Shown here one piece after another: positions 1-11,670 of a stretch of 64,000 bases of DNA. The notes under the pieces were generated by a model. That model was given only the letters and a program-made list of their open reading frames with translations. It searched no databases and was not told where the DNA came from. The stretch lies in contig NC_062980.1 of the NCBI RefSeq assembly GCF_023078275.1, forward strand, positions 1,434,001 through 1,498,000, written 5' to 3'. Within the stretch, counting starts at the first letter, position 1. Each line of letters begins with the position of its first letter. Source of the stretch: Leguminivora glycinivorella. Its lineage: Eukaryota; Arthropoda; Insecta; Lepidoptera; Tortricidae. The translations under genes were made by a program, and so were the position numbers.

Positions 1-529
1 GAATTTTGGCATAGTTGTAGGGAATGGTGTTCTAATCCACATACTCAAAGTACTGATGGGTAGGGGAGGAGCTAACGGGTGGAGGGGGGTGTAAAGGTCC
101 CTTTTTTTAGTTTTTCGCGAATAACTCTTAAACTGTGGCACATAGAAAGAAATGTTCTGAAACACAAGTAATCTTCATAAAATTCTCTACAAAAAAGTCT
201 TATACACTTTTTATCTGGGACCAATCGTTCACGAGATATGGAAGGGAAAAGATGGACAATAAAGGAATAAACTCATTTGTTTATGAACAATACGTTTATT
301 CTTATAGAGACGCGGTAGCGTGTCAAGCCAGGTTCAAGTAACAAAAGTAGCAAGCAGCACCGTGTGTAATATTACACGAACCGTTTGGAGCCACATTTGA
401 CCCCCTTCTAACTCAAAAACTATATCACATAAACGTGTTATAATGCAACGTAAAAAGAAACCAACGCGCGTAGTAAAAGTATGAGCTATAAGCGCTCCTC
501 AATAAGCCCGGTACTAGCAGCCCGCATTA
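1..529. other. No gene recognised
   Basis: AT-rich sequence with no convincing coding frame and no repeat that I recognise. A 68-codon open frame here has no visible domain and is judged chance. Confidence 0.5.
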
Positions 530-662
530 GTGCGTTTTCACATTATCCGATCCGATATCGGATGTCGGAAGGATTTCAAAGGCAAAAATCCAAGACGGCG
601 CCTTAAATGTACGGGATATCGGTCCTACTTCCGATATCGGATCGGATAATGTGAAAACGCAC
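530..662. mobile_element. Harbinger-like palindromic MITE, copy 1
   Basis: A 133-bp element whose ends are inverted copies beginning GTGCGTTTTCACATTATCC, followed by a GATATCGGAT-rich arm. It is flanked by TTA on both sides (527-529 and 663-665). The 3-bp TWA target duplication and the short length with no ORF fit a PIF/Harbinger-type MITE. A second copy of the same length lies at 54081-54213. Confidence 0.8.
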
Positions 663-1184
663 TTATCCCCCGCGCGCGCGCAGCCCTTTATAAGCCACCG
701 CGCGGCCGGCGCTCGCTCATCCCAGTCGTCCTCAAAACGTCGACGTAAGACCGCCCCACAAGGATGGGGCGCGACCAGATACAGCCCTCACAGCGCCTTA
801 TATATTACGCCTTATATACAAGATACTTTTAACATAATAGTTTGTAGCTTGACGTCATAAAATTGTCATTCGCACCAAAGTTTCGCTGCCTGCAAATGAG
901 AAAAGAGTCGTTGTATCTCTGACGTTGACATCTCTGACGTAGAAACCGGTTAATTTCGTTCAACAGAAACAGATCTGCTGAAGAACAGTTCTCTCATATT
1001 AACCGGTTAAAAACCGGTAACCGAAAACAAGAACACTATTTTTTCGGTTTGACGTCTAGAGCCAAAACCGGTTTGGTTGAAAATACCGGTATCCGATCCC
1101 TGGTTTGTCGTAGAGCACTCAAATTTTGGTCGTAGAATCTCCAAGCAGCCTTGATTGGAATGAAATAAATTTTTTTTGGAAACA
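663..1184. other. GC-rich patch with TATA-like box; no gene recognised
   Basis: A CpG-rich patch (about 665-790) holds a TTTATAAG box near 688-695 and a CCAGTC initiator-like word about 30 bases later. It resembles a core promoter, but no coding exon follows that I can recognise. The rest carries short repeats of the word AACCGGTTA / ACCGGTAACC. Confidence 0.3.
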
Positions 1185-1673
1185 CCGGCCAAGAGCGTGT
1201 CGGGCCACGCTCAGTGTAGAGTTCCGTAGTTTTCCGTATTTTTCTCAAAAACTACTGAACCTATCAAATTCAAAATAATTTTCATAGAAAGTCTTTATAC
1301 AGTTCTACTTTTGTGATTTTTTAAATATTTTTAAACATATTATGATTCATAAGTTAGAGGGGGGGACACACTTTTTTTTCCTTTAGGATCGATTAATTTC
1401 GAAAATATTAAAATTACCAAAAAACGATTTTATTAAACCGTTATTCAAATACCTATCCAACAATATATCACACGTTGGGGTTGGAATAAAAAGAAAACCA
1501 GTCCCCGCTTTACGTTTTATTTTACCACTTTGTCGGCGTGATTGATATACATATTGGTACCAAATTTCAACTTTCTAGTGCTAACGGTTACTGAGATTAT
1601 CCGCGGATGGACGGACGGACAGACAGACATGGCAAAACTATAAGGGTTCCTAGTTGACTACGGAATCCTAAAA
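1185..1673 (+). repeat. Interspersed CCGGCCAAG repeat, copy 1
   Basis: Begins CCGGCCAAGAGCGTGTCGGG and ends with a (GGAC/AGAC)n run, then a TAGTTGACTACGG block and a short A-tail. The same sequence occurs at 4290-4823 and, reversed, at 18559-21336; a related form lies at 63150-63780. No coding capacity is seen, and the A-rich end suggests copying by LINE-type retrotransposition. The family name is not known to me. Confidence 0.75.
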
Positions 1674-2534
1674 CTGCTGCAAATGTGAGAAAACTGGCCA
1701 CTTTTGTTTTATATGGCAACTTTTAAATCGTAAGAGTTAGCCGGGGGTGCTCGACCAAATTAATGTCATACAAGTCTCGGAGTAGAAAAAAGTTGTACTT
1801 AAAAATAATTCAAAATGGCTACTAATAATATGTACTACTAATACTTTTTTTTTATTTCAAAATGGTCCCAGCGCGTTGAGATTTGGCATACGAGTGGATG
1901 GCCACCTCAAAATTAGTATTCAAAAAGAATATTTTTGAAAAATTCAAAATGGCGGCCTTTGAGGGCCAATTGAAATTTGTGTGGAGGTTTTTTTTTAGTC
2001 GCCATGGTTCCATAATAATACAAATAAGTTAAAAGTGCTTGAACAAATGTTGTACAGTCACCTGAGATCCATCGAATGACATTTAAAAATAAAACAATAT
2101 AATTTTTTTTTATATTTCAAAATGGTCCGAGCGCGCTGAAATTCGGCACACGGGTGGACAGCCGCCTCAAGATTAGTATACAAAGTGGCGGTCTTTGAAG
2201 GCAAATTGAAATTTGTATGGAAGTTTTTTTTAATAGTCATATCTCCGTAACGGTTGGAAAAAGTTCAAAAAAGCTTGAACTACACTATTTCAAAATGGCC
2301 GACTTTGATTTTTTTATCTTCGGTCCGAGCGCGGTAAAATTTGGCACGAGGTAAAACCGGAGGCCAAAAATAGGAATGAGAATTTTTTTTTGGGAAAGTC
2401 AAAAACGGTGGCGTAACGGTGTAACGTTAATCGATCATTCATTGGGGTTGTTTCTTTTTTAAATATAAGAAATACATGATTAAAAATTGTCTTATTTAAA
2501 AGTCCTTTTGTAATCTATGTATTATTTCTCAATG
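1674..2534. repeat. Three diverged copies of a TTTCAAAATGG repeat
   Basis: Near 1855, 2113 and 2285 the sequence repeats a block made of TTTCAAAATGG, then (T/C)CCGAGCGCG or its variant, then a T-run. No coding region is seen. Confidence 0.45.
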
Positions 2535-3118
2535 TTCAGATTTGAGGAGTTTGGTTCTGGCCATCATCAGCAGTTCCACTGCACCAAATGTCACTGTTCT
2601 GGACGAAAGTGCACGCTGTTCTTGTAAAAATACCAAAGTCACTATAAACGTGCCGTTCAGATTTGAGGAGTCCGGTTCTGACCATCATCAGCAGTTCCAC
2701 TGCACCAAATGTCACTGTTCTGGATGTAAGTGCATGCTGTTCTTAGAAAAATACCAAAGTCACTATAAGCGTGCCGTTCAGATTTGAAGAGTTCCGTTCT
2801 GGCCATCATCAGCAGTTCCACTGCACCAAATGTCACTGTTCCGTACGTAAATGCATGCTGTTCCTTTAAAAACACAAAAATCACCATATGTACACCTTTC
2901 AGATTTGAGGAGTTCCCTCGATTTCTCCAGGATCGCATCATCAGAACTGGGTTCTGAGAAAAGTGGGACCAATCTGTATGCATATTCATTCAATAAAAAA
3001 ATTTTTTTTTCAAAATCGGTCCAGTAACGACGGAGATATCGAGGAACAAACATAAAATAAAAAACATACAGACGACTTGAGAACCGTCCTTCTTGAAAGA
3101 TTTGAGGCGACGGTTAAA
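2535..3118 (-). repeat. Repeat element with ~121-bp internal tandem array
   Basis: Units starting TTCAGATTTGAGGAG occur at 2535, 2656, 2777 and 2898 (spacing 121 bases), followed by a flank (about 2935-3118) that matches, in reverse, the left flank of the element at 10070-10860 (GAGATATCGAG, GAGAACC...CTT). Open frames reading through the array are by-products of the repeat period and are not called as genes. Confidence 0.7.
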
Positions 3119-3325
3119 AACACTACGTGACGTCACGCGAGGCAAGTCCATTGGGCGTTTTTTTTTTACTATGATGCAGTTTTACTTAGAGTTTTGTATT
3201 CGGTAACAGTTATATGACTTCACCTCCTAAATATTGCCGGTTATAAAAAGTACATCCTGTATTTTGCTTTATAATCCTGTATTTTATACAGATAAATTCC
3301 TCACCGTTTTATGATATAATATTTT

Positions 3326-3378
3326 GAAGTACATGTGGGCATAGACGTACCTACGTCGATGCCCACATGTACTTCAAT
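3326..3378. repeat. Perfect short hairpin
   Basis: Inverted arms of about 18 bases (TGAAGTACATGTGGGCAT and its complement) surround a loop of about 16 bases. No function is assigned. Confidence 0.7.
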
Positions 3379-3606
3379 ATAAAATATAAATAATCGGCGG
3401 TGCGTGTGTTAGCTCATTGAATTATATATTATTTTATATTGGGTTGGCACAAAAGTAATGACACACTCTACAAAACTCTATACATTTCCTTTCTTAAGTT
3501 AATTGTTTTCGATAATATTCTAGTATGTTGTAGAACATTCTAGGTACTTCTAATGTGAGGGTATATAAAGCCACCCTCGTGATTGGTTTAGTTAGATTGA
3601 AATAAA

Positions 3607-5167
3607 ATGGACGAGCGACAAGTTCAAACACTTTACTTATACGAGTACTTGTTAGGCCACAGTGCGCGGGCTGCGGCTGACAATATCAACACTGCATTGG
3701 GCGCTGGAAGTACAAGCCATGCCACGGTGTCCAGATGGTTTGACCGTTTTAAATCAGGAGACAGGAGCCTTGAAAGTCAGTCACGCTCAGGGCGACCACC
3801 TGCATTCAATGATGACGATTTACGCCGCGAACTACAGTCGAATCCTGATGCTACTACTCGTGAATTAGCGGAAGCACTTAACTGCAGTCACCACGCTGTG
3901 GAATACCATCTGCATGAGCTTGGCTATCGAAAAGTTTTGGCTCGATGGGTACCACACATCCTTACCGACGCCAGTCGTGCAGTCCGTGTCGCCATCTGTC
4001 AATCACTTTTGCTGCGACCCCGACGTAAAGAGTTTTTGACTGATCTGGTTACGGGAGATGAATTATGGATTTATTATGAGAACGATACACGTCGTGCTTT
4101 TTGGCTGCCTCGAGAAGAAACGCCACCAACTCAACCGGTGCTGAGTCAAAAGAACCGCTTAAAAGTTTTGCTTTGTTGTTTCTGGGACTCGCAAGGCATG
4201 CTGTTTCATGAACTATTACACAATGAAACTGTAAACGCTAACAAATATTCAACACAGCTAACCGAACTATCTTCTGCTATCAAGAAAAACCGGCCAAGAG
4301 CGTGTCGGGCCACGCTCAGTGTAGGGTTCCGTAGTTTTCCGTATTTTTCTCAAAAACTACTGAACCTATCAAGTTCAAAATAATTTTCCTAGAAAGTCTT
4401 TATAAAGTTCTACATTTGTGATTTTTTTCATATTTTTTAAACATATGGTTCAAAAGTTAGAGGGGGGGGGACGCACTTTTTTTTCCTTTAGGAGCGATTA
4501 TTTCCGAAAATATTAATATTATCAAAAAACGATCTTAGTAAACCCTTATTAATTTTGAAATACCTATCCAACAATATATCACACGTTGGGGTTAGAATGA
4601 AAAAAAATATCAGCCCCCACTTTACATGTAGGGGGGTACCCTAAAAAAACATGTTTTTCCATTTTGTATTTTTGGACTTTGTTGGCGTGATTGATATACA
4701 TATTGGTACCAAATTTCAGCTTTCTAGTGCTAATGGTTACTGAGATTATCCGCGGACGGACGGACGGACGGACAGACAGACATGGCGAAACTATAAGGGT
4801 TCCTAGTTGACTACGGAACCCTAAAAAACGACGAAGACGAGCCACTGTAATTTTACTACATGATAACGCTCGACCTCATGTCGCATCTACCGTTCGCCAA
4901 CAGCTGCAGAACTTGGGCTGGGAGACGATACCCCACCCACCTTATTCTCCAGACCTCGCACCATCAGACTTTCATTTGTTTAGAGCCCTGAAACGACATT
5001 TGCGGGGTAAACAATTCAATGATTTCCATGATGTACAGGTGGAGTTGAACAACTTTTTCGAGGCACAGCCATCAGAGTGATCAGAGTTCTGGGCGAAAGG
5101 CATCCAAACTTTGCCGGATCGTTGGCAAGAAGTCATAGATGCTAATGGTGATTACATCATCGACTAA
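3607..5167 (+). pseudogene. mariner transposase, broken by insertion and stop
   Basis: The ATG at 3607 opens a frame with an N-terminal helix-turn-helix pair (about residues 1-110) and the first catalytic Asp in VTGDELW. The frame is cut near 4289 by the CCGGCCAAG repeat and resumes after about 4824. There it shows the second Asp (HDNARPH) and the third in SPDLAPSD, 34 residues apart, which is the DD34D signature. Close to the C-terminus a short direct repeat (GATCAGAGT) introduces an in-frame TGA near 5080; after it the typical WANGDYI-like ending is still visible. The transposase of this family cuts and pastes its own inverted ends into TA sites. Two lesions make this copy inactive. Confidence 0.9.
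4290..4823 (+). repeat. CCGGCCAAG repeat, copy 2, inside mariner
   Basis: Same family as 1185-1673. It sits inside a lysine-rich stretch of the transposase frame and is flanked by A-runs that probably hold the target duplication. It is younger than the mariner copy. Confidence 0.8.
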
Positions 5168-5241
5168 GCTTTTTGTATTGTAATAATAATAAAAAATATA
5201 AAACGTAAACCAAGTGTCTCATTACTTTTGTGCCAACCCAA

Positions 5242-7372
5242 TATATGTGGATTCATATTGAAAGATAAGCGCTCTTCAATCTGCATAGTGAGTGACACGC
5301 TTAATATAAGTATAATTTTAAAGTACTTAGAAGATAAATCGACTAATTATTTGGCAGTAGTAGCAGTAGATTCCACGTTGCATACTAAATTTATTATTTA
5401 GAAATGAAATTATTTTATTGATGCATGTGGAAAATAGGTATATTTAATTAAAATTGCTACTCTAGTGGTATTATCAAATACAACCTTTTCAGGCTTAGCA
5501 TTAAATAGCGTGATTCGGGCGCACAGTTGAAATAAATTTGCGTTTTGTACGCAACGTGCGGTTTGTCGAATATCGAGAGAGGTCATTGCCCTTCCCTGCT
5601 CCCGCGCCACGGCCGCGCGGACGCGCCCGCATGACTTGATCGAACGCAAATATTAATACCGTATTATTTTTCGAAGCATTCTATTAAACTGACCCAAATT
5701 CATGTATCTTATTTACCCTGTCGTTTTAGTTATTAAGATGTGAACTCTAGTAACTTTAATATTTTTTTGTAATGGTAAGAACCTATTTTAGCTAAATTAT
5801 CGCAAATTTTATAAAGCATTGGAGTAGAAAAACACAATTTCAGTTTATTGATATATTTAAAGGAGGTAATGCGGCTTTACTAATTTTTTTTAACATGAAT
5901 ATTTTTTTGCGTCTGTTTCGCTAGGTATGACAAATTGTCATATAGCATTCGAGGAAATTAACACAAACTACGTATACACGCTAAAAATGTCATACTAAAT
6001 GCATTACAGTTACATTTTTTCTCTCGAATATTTTTTTGACCACATTAGGTGAAATTAAAAATTATAACCACAAATTACCAAATTACTGAAAAAGCACCCT
6101 AGGAATGTGACCCAAAACGAAATATTAAATTTTATATGTTAGCAAAGTATTTATAAACGAAAACAAAATCAACTTTAATATTTTTTTAACTTAGGACCCA
6201 AAATATAGCCAGCGCCGCAGGACTAGACAAATATTCCTTTCTTTTGATGTTATTCAATAAATAATGCTATTAAAATATAAATGTAGAAGCGGGAGCCAAG
6301 TAAGGATAACCTTGTGGACTTCACCGGATAAATAACTGAGATCTAAATTAGTGCAGAGTTCTGTGAATAATCGTATAAACAAATACCGTGTTAAAGGGAA
6401 AATTGTTTATTAAAGATTCTGTAGCTAAAGAAAAAGCGACAGACTATATGCGGCGAATTTTAAATAGCGCAAGGAGGATGATGAATAGAAGAAGACCGGA
6501 CGTTTGTAAAATGTTGGTTCTTACTCGTATTAGCTTAATTTCAATGTCAACGTTAACAATATTCGTTTCCATTCTTATTACCTCACTAAGCTTATTCATC
6601 TCCGCCATTTCATGTCTCAGATATTATGTTCTTATTTTAGAATCTATTTTATTCTCCTTCAATATTTATTGAAGTCACACCAACAGAAAGATCTGTTGGA
6701 AACTCTGTAAAATATACAGTTTGCTAGGATTCTTATGTATTATTGATAACTTGGATTCGTGTCAGTACCTACAGTAAATATTTCGATTTATGTGAGGATT
6801 GGCACGTGTCGGGCTGCTCCATAATGTATCAAGTGAAATTATTTTTATTTCACACGTGTACAAAGCAGATGTCGCGAATAATTTATAAACTAAGTATGTA
6901 AGTAGAGCAATGTGTTTTAACCATGAGTTTAAAATACTTTATCGATATAAAGAACGTCACGGAAAATGGCATTCGTTGTTTGGAGATAGAGAACTTTTGG
7001 CCGACTGTAATATGTCCGGAGATTTTATATAAATAATGGATTTACTTTCCACTTAATGGTGTTTGTTAAAATATTCAAGGTCAATAATTACACCCAATAA
7101 ACTGAAACATTGTGTAGAATTTCAATTTCTTGGTAACTTCAGAAACACTCCATCTGAGAATCGTACAAATGGAGTGCGTAGGTTAGGTTTCCATCGTATT
7201 TTTTCGGAAACGTTCGTATTTGTCGTGTCGTGTTATTTCGATCAACGTTAGTACTCCTTCTACTGAGACTGAATGAAATGGCATGACTCGTGAATTTTTC
7301 AAAATACAAAAGAAAAACATTTCATTACCATTCAATACAATAACGTCCACCTATCATACCGTTTGAGGTTTA
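5242..7372. other. AT-rich stretch, no gene recognised
   Basis: No domain, exon or repeat that I can name. A GC-rich island lies at about 5570-5640. A 94-codon frame (6388-6672) has a hydrophobic C-terminal half but no start context, homology or neighbours to support it. Confidence 0.4.
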
Positions 7373-7915
7373 CCTTGAAGAGGATTTTCCTTATGTCGCT
7401 TCCCCTGTCACTTCCTCCACAAAGTTGGATATGTCGCAGTTGTCTGCTATTATCTGAATCGATAGGCCCGTATGTTCGCTTCCTGACTTGTCACAGTAGC
7501 TGGTGGCAGTTCTTTGACTTGAGTGTAATAGTGTCATGTCATCTTCAAAGTAAGCTATATCGTTGTGATTTGCCTTGAAAAGGATTTTCCTTATGTTTCT
7601 TCCTCCCCGAAGTTGGATATGTCGAAGTTATTTGCCATTAAATATGTAAATTGATCTTTTGTCTTGGCAGTAGGTGGTGACAGTATTTTATTTTGACTCG
7701 AGTGTATCATCATCATCTTCTAATTAAGTCCCCGTTGTGATTTCGTTGAAGAGGGTTTTCCATATGTCTCTTGTCCATGAAGTTGAATAAGTCACAGACT
7801 CACAGTTGCCTCCCATTTTCTAAATCGATCGAACCATAATATTGTTCGCTTCCTGACTTGCCACAGTAGGTGGTGACAGTATCTTGTCTTATGTGTAACT
7901 GCATCATCTTTATAT
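7373..7915. repeat. Three diverged tandem units of about 170-200 bp
   Basis: The words GAAGAGGATTTTCC (variants at 7377, 7577, 7748), AAGTTG(G/A)ATA and GGTGGTGACAGT(A) recur in order three times. The units have drifted apart, so this is an old local triplication. No coding frame is shared among the units. Confidence 0.65.
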
Positions 7916-8080
7916 GTCCTTACGTTGTCTATTTGAGAGAGTGACTTCGCACATTATGTCTCCCAGGTGTCGGAATCCAGTCTAATCTAATCTATATCGG
8001 GTCCAGTCCAACTTCTTAAACCTAATTCCGATTTTAACTTCTGATTAGCAGAAACGTCTGCAATCGATGCCGTTAGGCTT

Positions 8081-8181
8081 AGAATAAATTTAAAAGTGGA
8101 AAATGTTTGCCTTGGGTGATCCAGTGGCCGTGAGTTCAAGTCTCACCCAAGGCAGACATTTTCCACTTTTAAATTTATTCT
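8081..8181. repeat. Long hairpin with tRNA T-arm-like loop
   Basis: Arms of about 36 bases (AGAATAAATTTAAAAGTGG... and its complement, with one or two mismatches) enclose a loop containing GTGAG-TTCAAGT-CTCAC, which has the shape of a tRNA T-arm. It may be a folded SINE head or a MITE. Confidence 0.7.
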
Positions 8182-8227
8182 AATTCCGATGTTCCTGTAG
8201 TCAAACATTTAACTGGATTTTACATAA

Positions 8228-8863
8228 AGGGCTCATCCATAAATTACGTCACACGTTAAGGGGGAGGGAGGGGGTCGAGGAAGTGTGACAAGGGGGTGGG
8301 AGGGGTCCTAAATTTCGTAAGTCACATTTCAAAATCTATCATAATCTACCAATTGTTTTGTCGACCAATTTAGAATGTGGAATCTTGAGGTTTCAAGGTA
8401 CGTAGGTTAAATAAATTGTCACTTACACACCAACACGTGGAAAATATTAACTGCAAAACATCAAACAATTTAGTTTTTTTCTTTTTTTTTTAACATTTAA
8501 GATTCAAAATCATCATTCAAATGTTTATTATACCAGCCACAGCCAGCTCAGGTTTAAATTTCTTTGAAATGACTTTGCACTCTTGTAGATAAAATGAAAC
8601 TTTGTCATTCGTTTTTGAAGTATCAAGAGAACCTTTGCCTGTTGGAGTGGTGAAGAATAATATAAGTACATAAATGGAAACATGACTGATTTCTATCAGC
8701 TGTTTCCATTCAATAATGTCTACGTGTAATTTGCAAAATATGTGACGTCACACTAGGGAGGGGGAAGTCTAACAAATGTGACCAGCTGTGACAAGGAGGG
8801 GGGGAGGGGTCAAAAATCATGATTTTTAGTGTGACGTAATTTATGGATGATCCCAAAGCCCTG
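8228..8863. mobile_element. Non-autonomous DNA transposon, CATCCATAAATTACGTCAC ends
   Basis: Left end GGGCTCATCCATAAATTACG and right end, its reverse complement with one mismatch and a small insertion, enclose about 630 bp. Inside, the blocks just within each end are G-rich (GGGGGAGGGAGGG). No transposase frame is visible. Target duplication not resolved. Confidence 0.75.
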
Positions 8864-10069
8864 TATAAAATTTTGAAATCTGCTAATGTCACAACTGAAT
8901 TACTTATTCCCTTTCGCAAAATTAATGCTAATTTTGAGTAAAAATACTGACATTATAAATAATTCGTGTTGTCAGCATGTAAGACTGTAAGTGTACGATC
9001 GATGGCTTGCAACGTTTCATTATAAGAATGCATAAGCCATCAATTGCAGTTGCACAATTACGCAGCCGGGCTGCGCCTGTGAACAAAACGAAGTGTCGTG
9101 TTGCAGGTGCATTCTCAATGTCACGCGCCATGATTGAGACTTAAAGGATTTATATATTTTGCATTTATGAACCGATCGCATGCAATTTGTTAAACTTGAT
9201 AGGCGATATTGAATCTCTGACTACTAATAGCGAGTATATACGGTTAAGTTTAAAAATATGGGTGTAGGTAAGGTACAAAAAAAAAAAAACCTACAAAGTC
9301 CAAAAATTGGACGGAATTGACGAAGCTATGGGACATATTTTTGAGGAACTTTGTACAATACATACATATTTATACAGTTGACTGTACAACGACTCGTAGT
9401 ACTACGTCTATACGAGTCTACACCTACAGCTTATACTAACACTAAGTAATGCATTTAGAACTTTCTGTTTATATCTTCAGAATAGGTACTTATTATGCAG
9501 GAAATAAGAATTGTGGGCCTTTTTTCTAATGGCTAAGTCAGTTCTTCCCAGTTCATTTATTTGCAGTAAAGAGGCCCTCTCATGTGTAAAAGGGACATTG
9601 CTTTAAAAGTGTAGTTTCTATCATACACTGGAGCGGTATATGTATCTAGAATTAGTGATAACAAGGAAAGTCACCATAACAAAACTATATTTACTTCCGC
9701 CGTAGAACCAGCCCAAACAGTAAAGACCAAAATGTCAAGCCTACATGTCTAGAAGGACCTTGCAACTTCGGCGTTGCGTTGAAACTGTTAATTACCTTAT
9801 CAACTGTTAATTGCCAGCCATTAATGAAGTAGATAAGGGTTCCGGGACCACATGAGTATCTAAATTGCCTGTTAACTTCTCTTTGAGATTACACTTTCGA
9901 GTGTTGATTTATTTCGATCAAACATTACAATTCTCATGACCTTTGATAATTGTATGCACACCTTATTCCAAGCCAAATACACAGATTTTAGTCACGTATA
10001 TAATTGTTGTTTCATAAATTATAATTTCTCTAAAACGTTGTTGGAAACAAATTTCCTATTTCATTTTTA
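8864..10069. other. No gene recognised
   Basis: AT-rich sequence without a recognised repeat or coding frame. Confidence 0.4.
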
Positions 10070-10860
10070 ACCGACTTCAAAAAAGGAGGAGGTTCTCAAT
10101 TCGACTGAATGTTTTTTTTTTATTTTTTTTTTGTATGTATGTTACTCGATATCTCCGAGAATCGTGGACCGATTTTCAAAATTTTTTTTTTGATCGAACC
10201 GGTATAACCCCGAGATGGTCCCATTGGCACCAAGTCAGGGTCTGATGATGGAATCCTGGAGAAATCGAGGGAACTCTTCAAATGTTATAGGCACATGTAA
10301 TGTTTTTAGTCTATTTTTCAAAGGTACACCAGTATTTACGTCTGATGGTAATAATTTTATGTGGCTGAGCTGATGATGGAAGGTCAACTCCTCAATGGTT
10401 AGGAGTTTAAGGATAATTCTTTCACTACTGTATATGTATTCGGACTGATACATATAATATCACTAGGAACCACTAAAAATCAACTGAGCTGATGATGGAA
10501 GGTCAACTCCTCAATGGTTAGGAGTTAAAGGATAATTCTTTCACTACTGTACATGTATTCGGACTGATACATATAATAACACTAGGAACCACTCAAAATC
10601 AACTGAGCTGATGATGGAAGGTCAACTCCTCAATGGTTAGGAGTTTAAGGATAATTCTTTCACTACTGTACATGTATTCGGACTGATACATATAATATCA
10701 CTAGGAACCACTAAAAATCAACTGAGCTGATGATGGAAGGTCAACTCCTCAATGGTTAGGAGTTAAAGGATAATTCTTTCACTACTGTACATGTATTCGG
10801 ACTGATACATATAATATCACTAGGAACCACTAAAAATCAACAAATAAATAAACTTTTTAA
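10070..10860 (+). repeat. ACCGACTTCAAAAA repeat with four 119-bp tandem units
   Basis: Starts AACCGACTTCAAAAAAGGAG, then a T-run and TGTATGTATGTTACTCGATA. From 10364 a unit beginning CTGAGCTGATGATGGAAGG repeats at 10364, 10483, 10602 and 10721 with very few differences. The same family, reversed and with a different set of units, lies at 2535-3118; a short fragment lies near 21340-21370. Confidence 0.85.
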
Positions 10861-10865
10861 CAAAA

Positions 10866-11225
10866 AATAAAACCGCCTTCAAAAATAAGCGCGTTACAAA
10901 ACACGGAGAAACTAAAAAGCCAAAAATAATAAACCTTTCAATTCAGATTTCTTATCGTATTGCAATAAGCTAAACATCCAAATTATAAACAAATCAATTA
11001 TTTTTGGAGTCGGTACCAGCCTGTGTATGGTTGGGTGGGGCAAACAGGCAATAGCAAGGCGACGAACAGGTCTGGTACCGACTACAAAAATAATTGATTT
11101 GTTTATAATTTGGATGTTTAGCTTATTGCAATACGATAAGAAATCTGAATTGAAAGGTTTATTATTTTTGGCTTTTTAGTTTCTCCGTGTTTTGTAACGC
11201 GCTTATTTTTGAAGGCGGTTTTCGT
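10866..11225. repeat. Foldback element, arms of about 145 bp
   Basis: The segment 10866-11014 (AAAACCGCCTTCAAAAATAAG...) is repeated in reverse at 11078-11225 almost without change, leaving a GC-richer loop of about 65 bases. It directly abuts the tandem array before it and shares the (G)CCTTCAAAAA edge word with that family, so it may be its 3' end folded back. Confidence 0.85.
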
Positions 11226-11670
11226 TGGCAGACTGGAGGAAATAGCGGCCTAACGAATGACCTTCCTTGTAAACCTAAATATACAGCCTGAGCCAACAAG
11301 CTACAAAGACTATTTAATTATATTGAAATGTGTAGGATAATATTTATTTACGCACAAACGGAACGTTGTAATTCCGAAAAATGACCCAAATCGACCTACA
11401 TGACTATTGAACCTGTGCTGTGCGTGTGCGCACTAGATTTGACGTGATTTTGTTGTAAATGTAAACTCTAAAAGAGAACAACCGTAGTACGTAGTGAACC
11501 TTACATAAATAAATTTGAAAAAAAAGATACTTTTTTTGGCGGGCTTCAAATTTCAGAAGCTTCCCTTTGATCAGTTCTCACATTTCACTCACTGATTAGT
11601 AGGCTTATGCAATGGTTCCCAGGCTTATAAAGCGACCTAAAAACTAATTCCTTATTTTCTTTGTCCACAG

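Larger units (their letters stand above)
3439..5241 (+). mobile_element. mariner transposon, defective
   Basis: Inverted ends TTGGGTTGGCACAAAAGTAA mark both borders, each next to a TA dinucleotide as expected for the mariner target duplication. The element contains a two-part transposase reading frame interrupted by a CCGGCCAAG repeat (4290-4823). It is over 500 bp longer than an ordinary 1.3-kb mariner only because of that insertion. It cannot make an intact transposase. Confidence 0.92.

Noticed and set aside
2542..3053. Overlapping frames with repeated Cys/His words, like zinc fingers
   Set aside because: The repetition follows the 121-bp tandem DNA unit on both strands, and the flanks belong to a non-coding repeat.
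6388..6672. 94-codon frame with hydrophobic end
   Set aside because: No start context, no homology that I recognise, and no splice or poly(A) partners.
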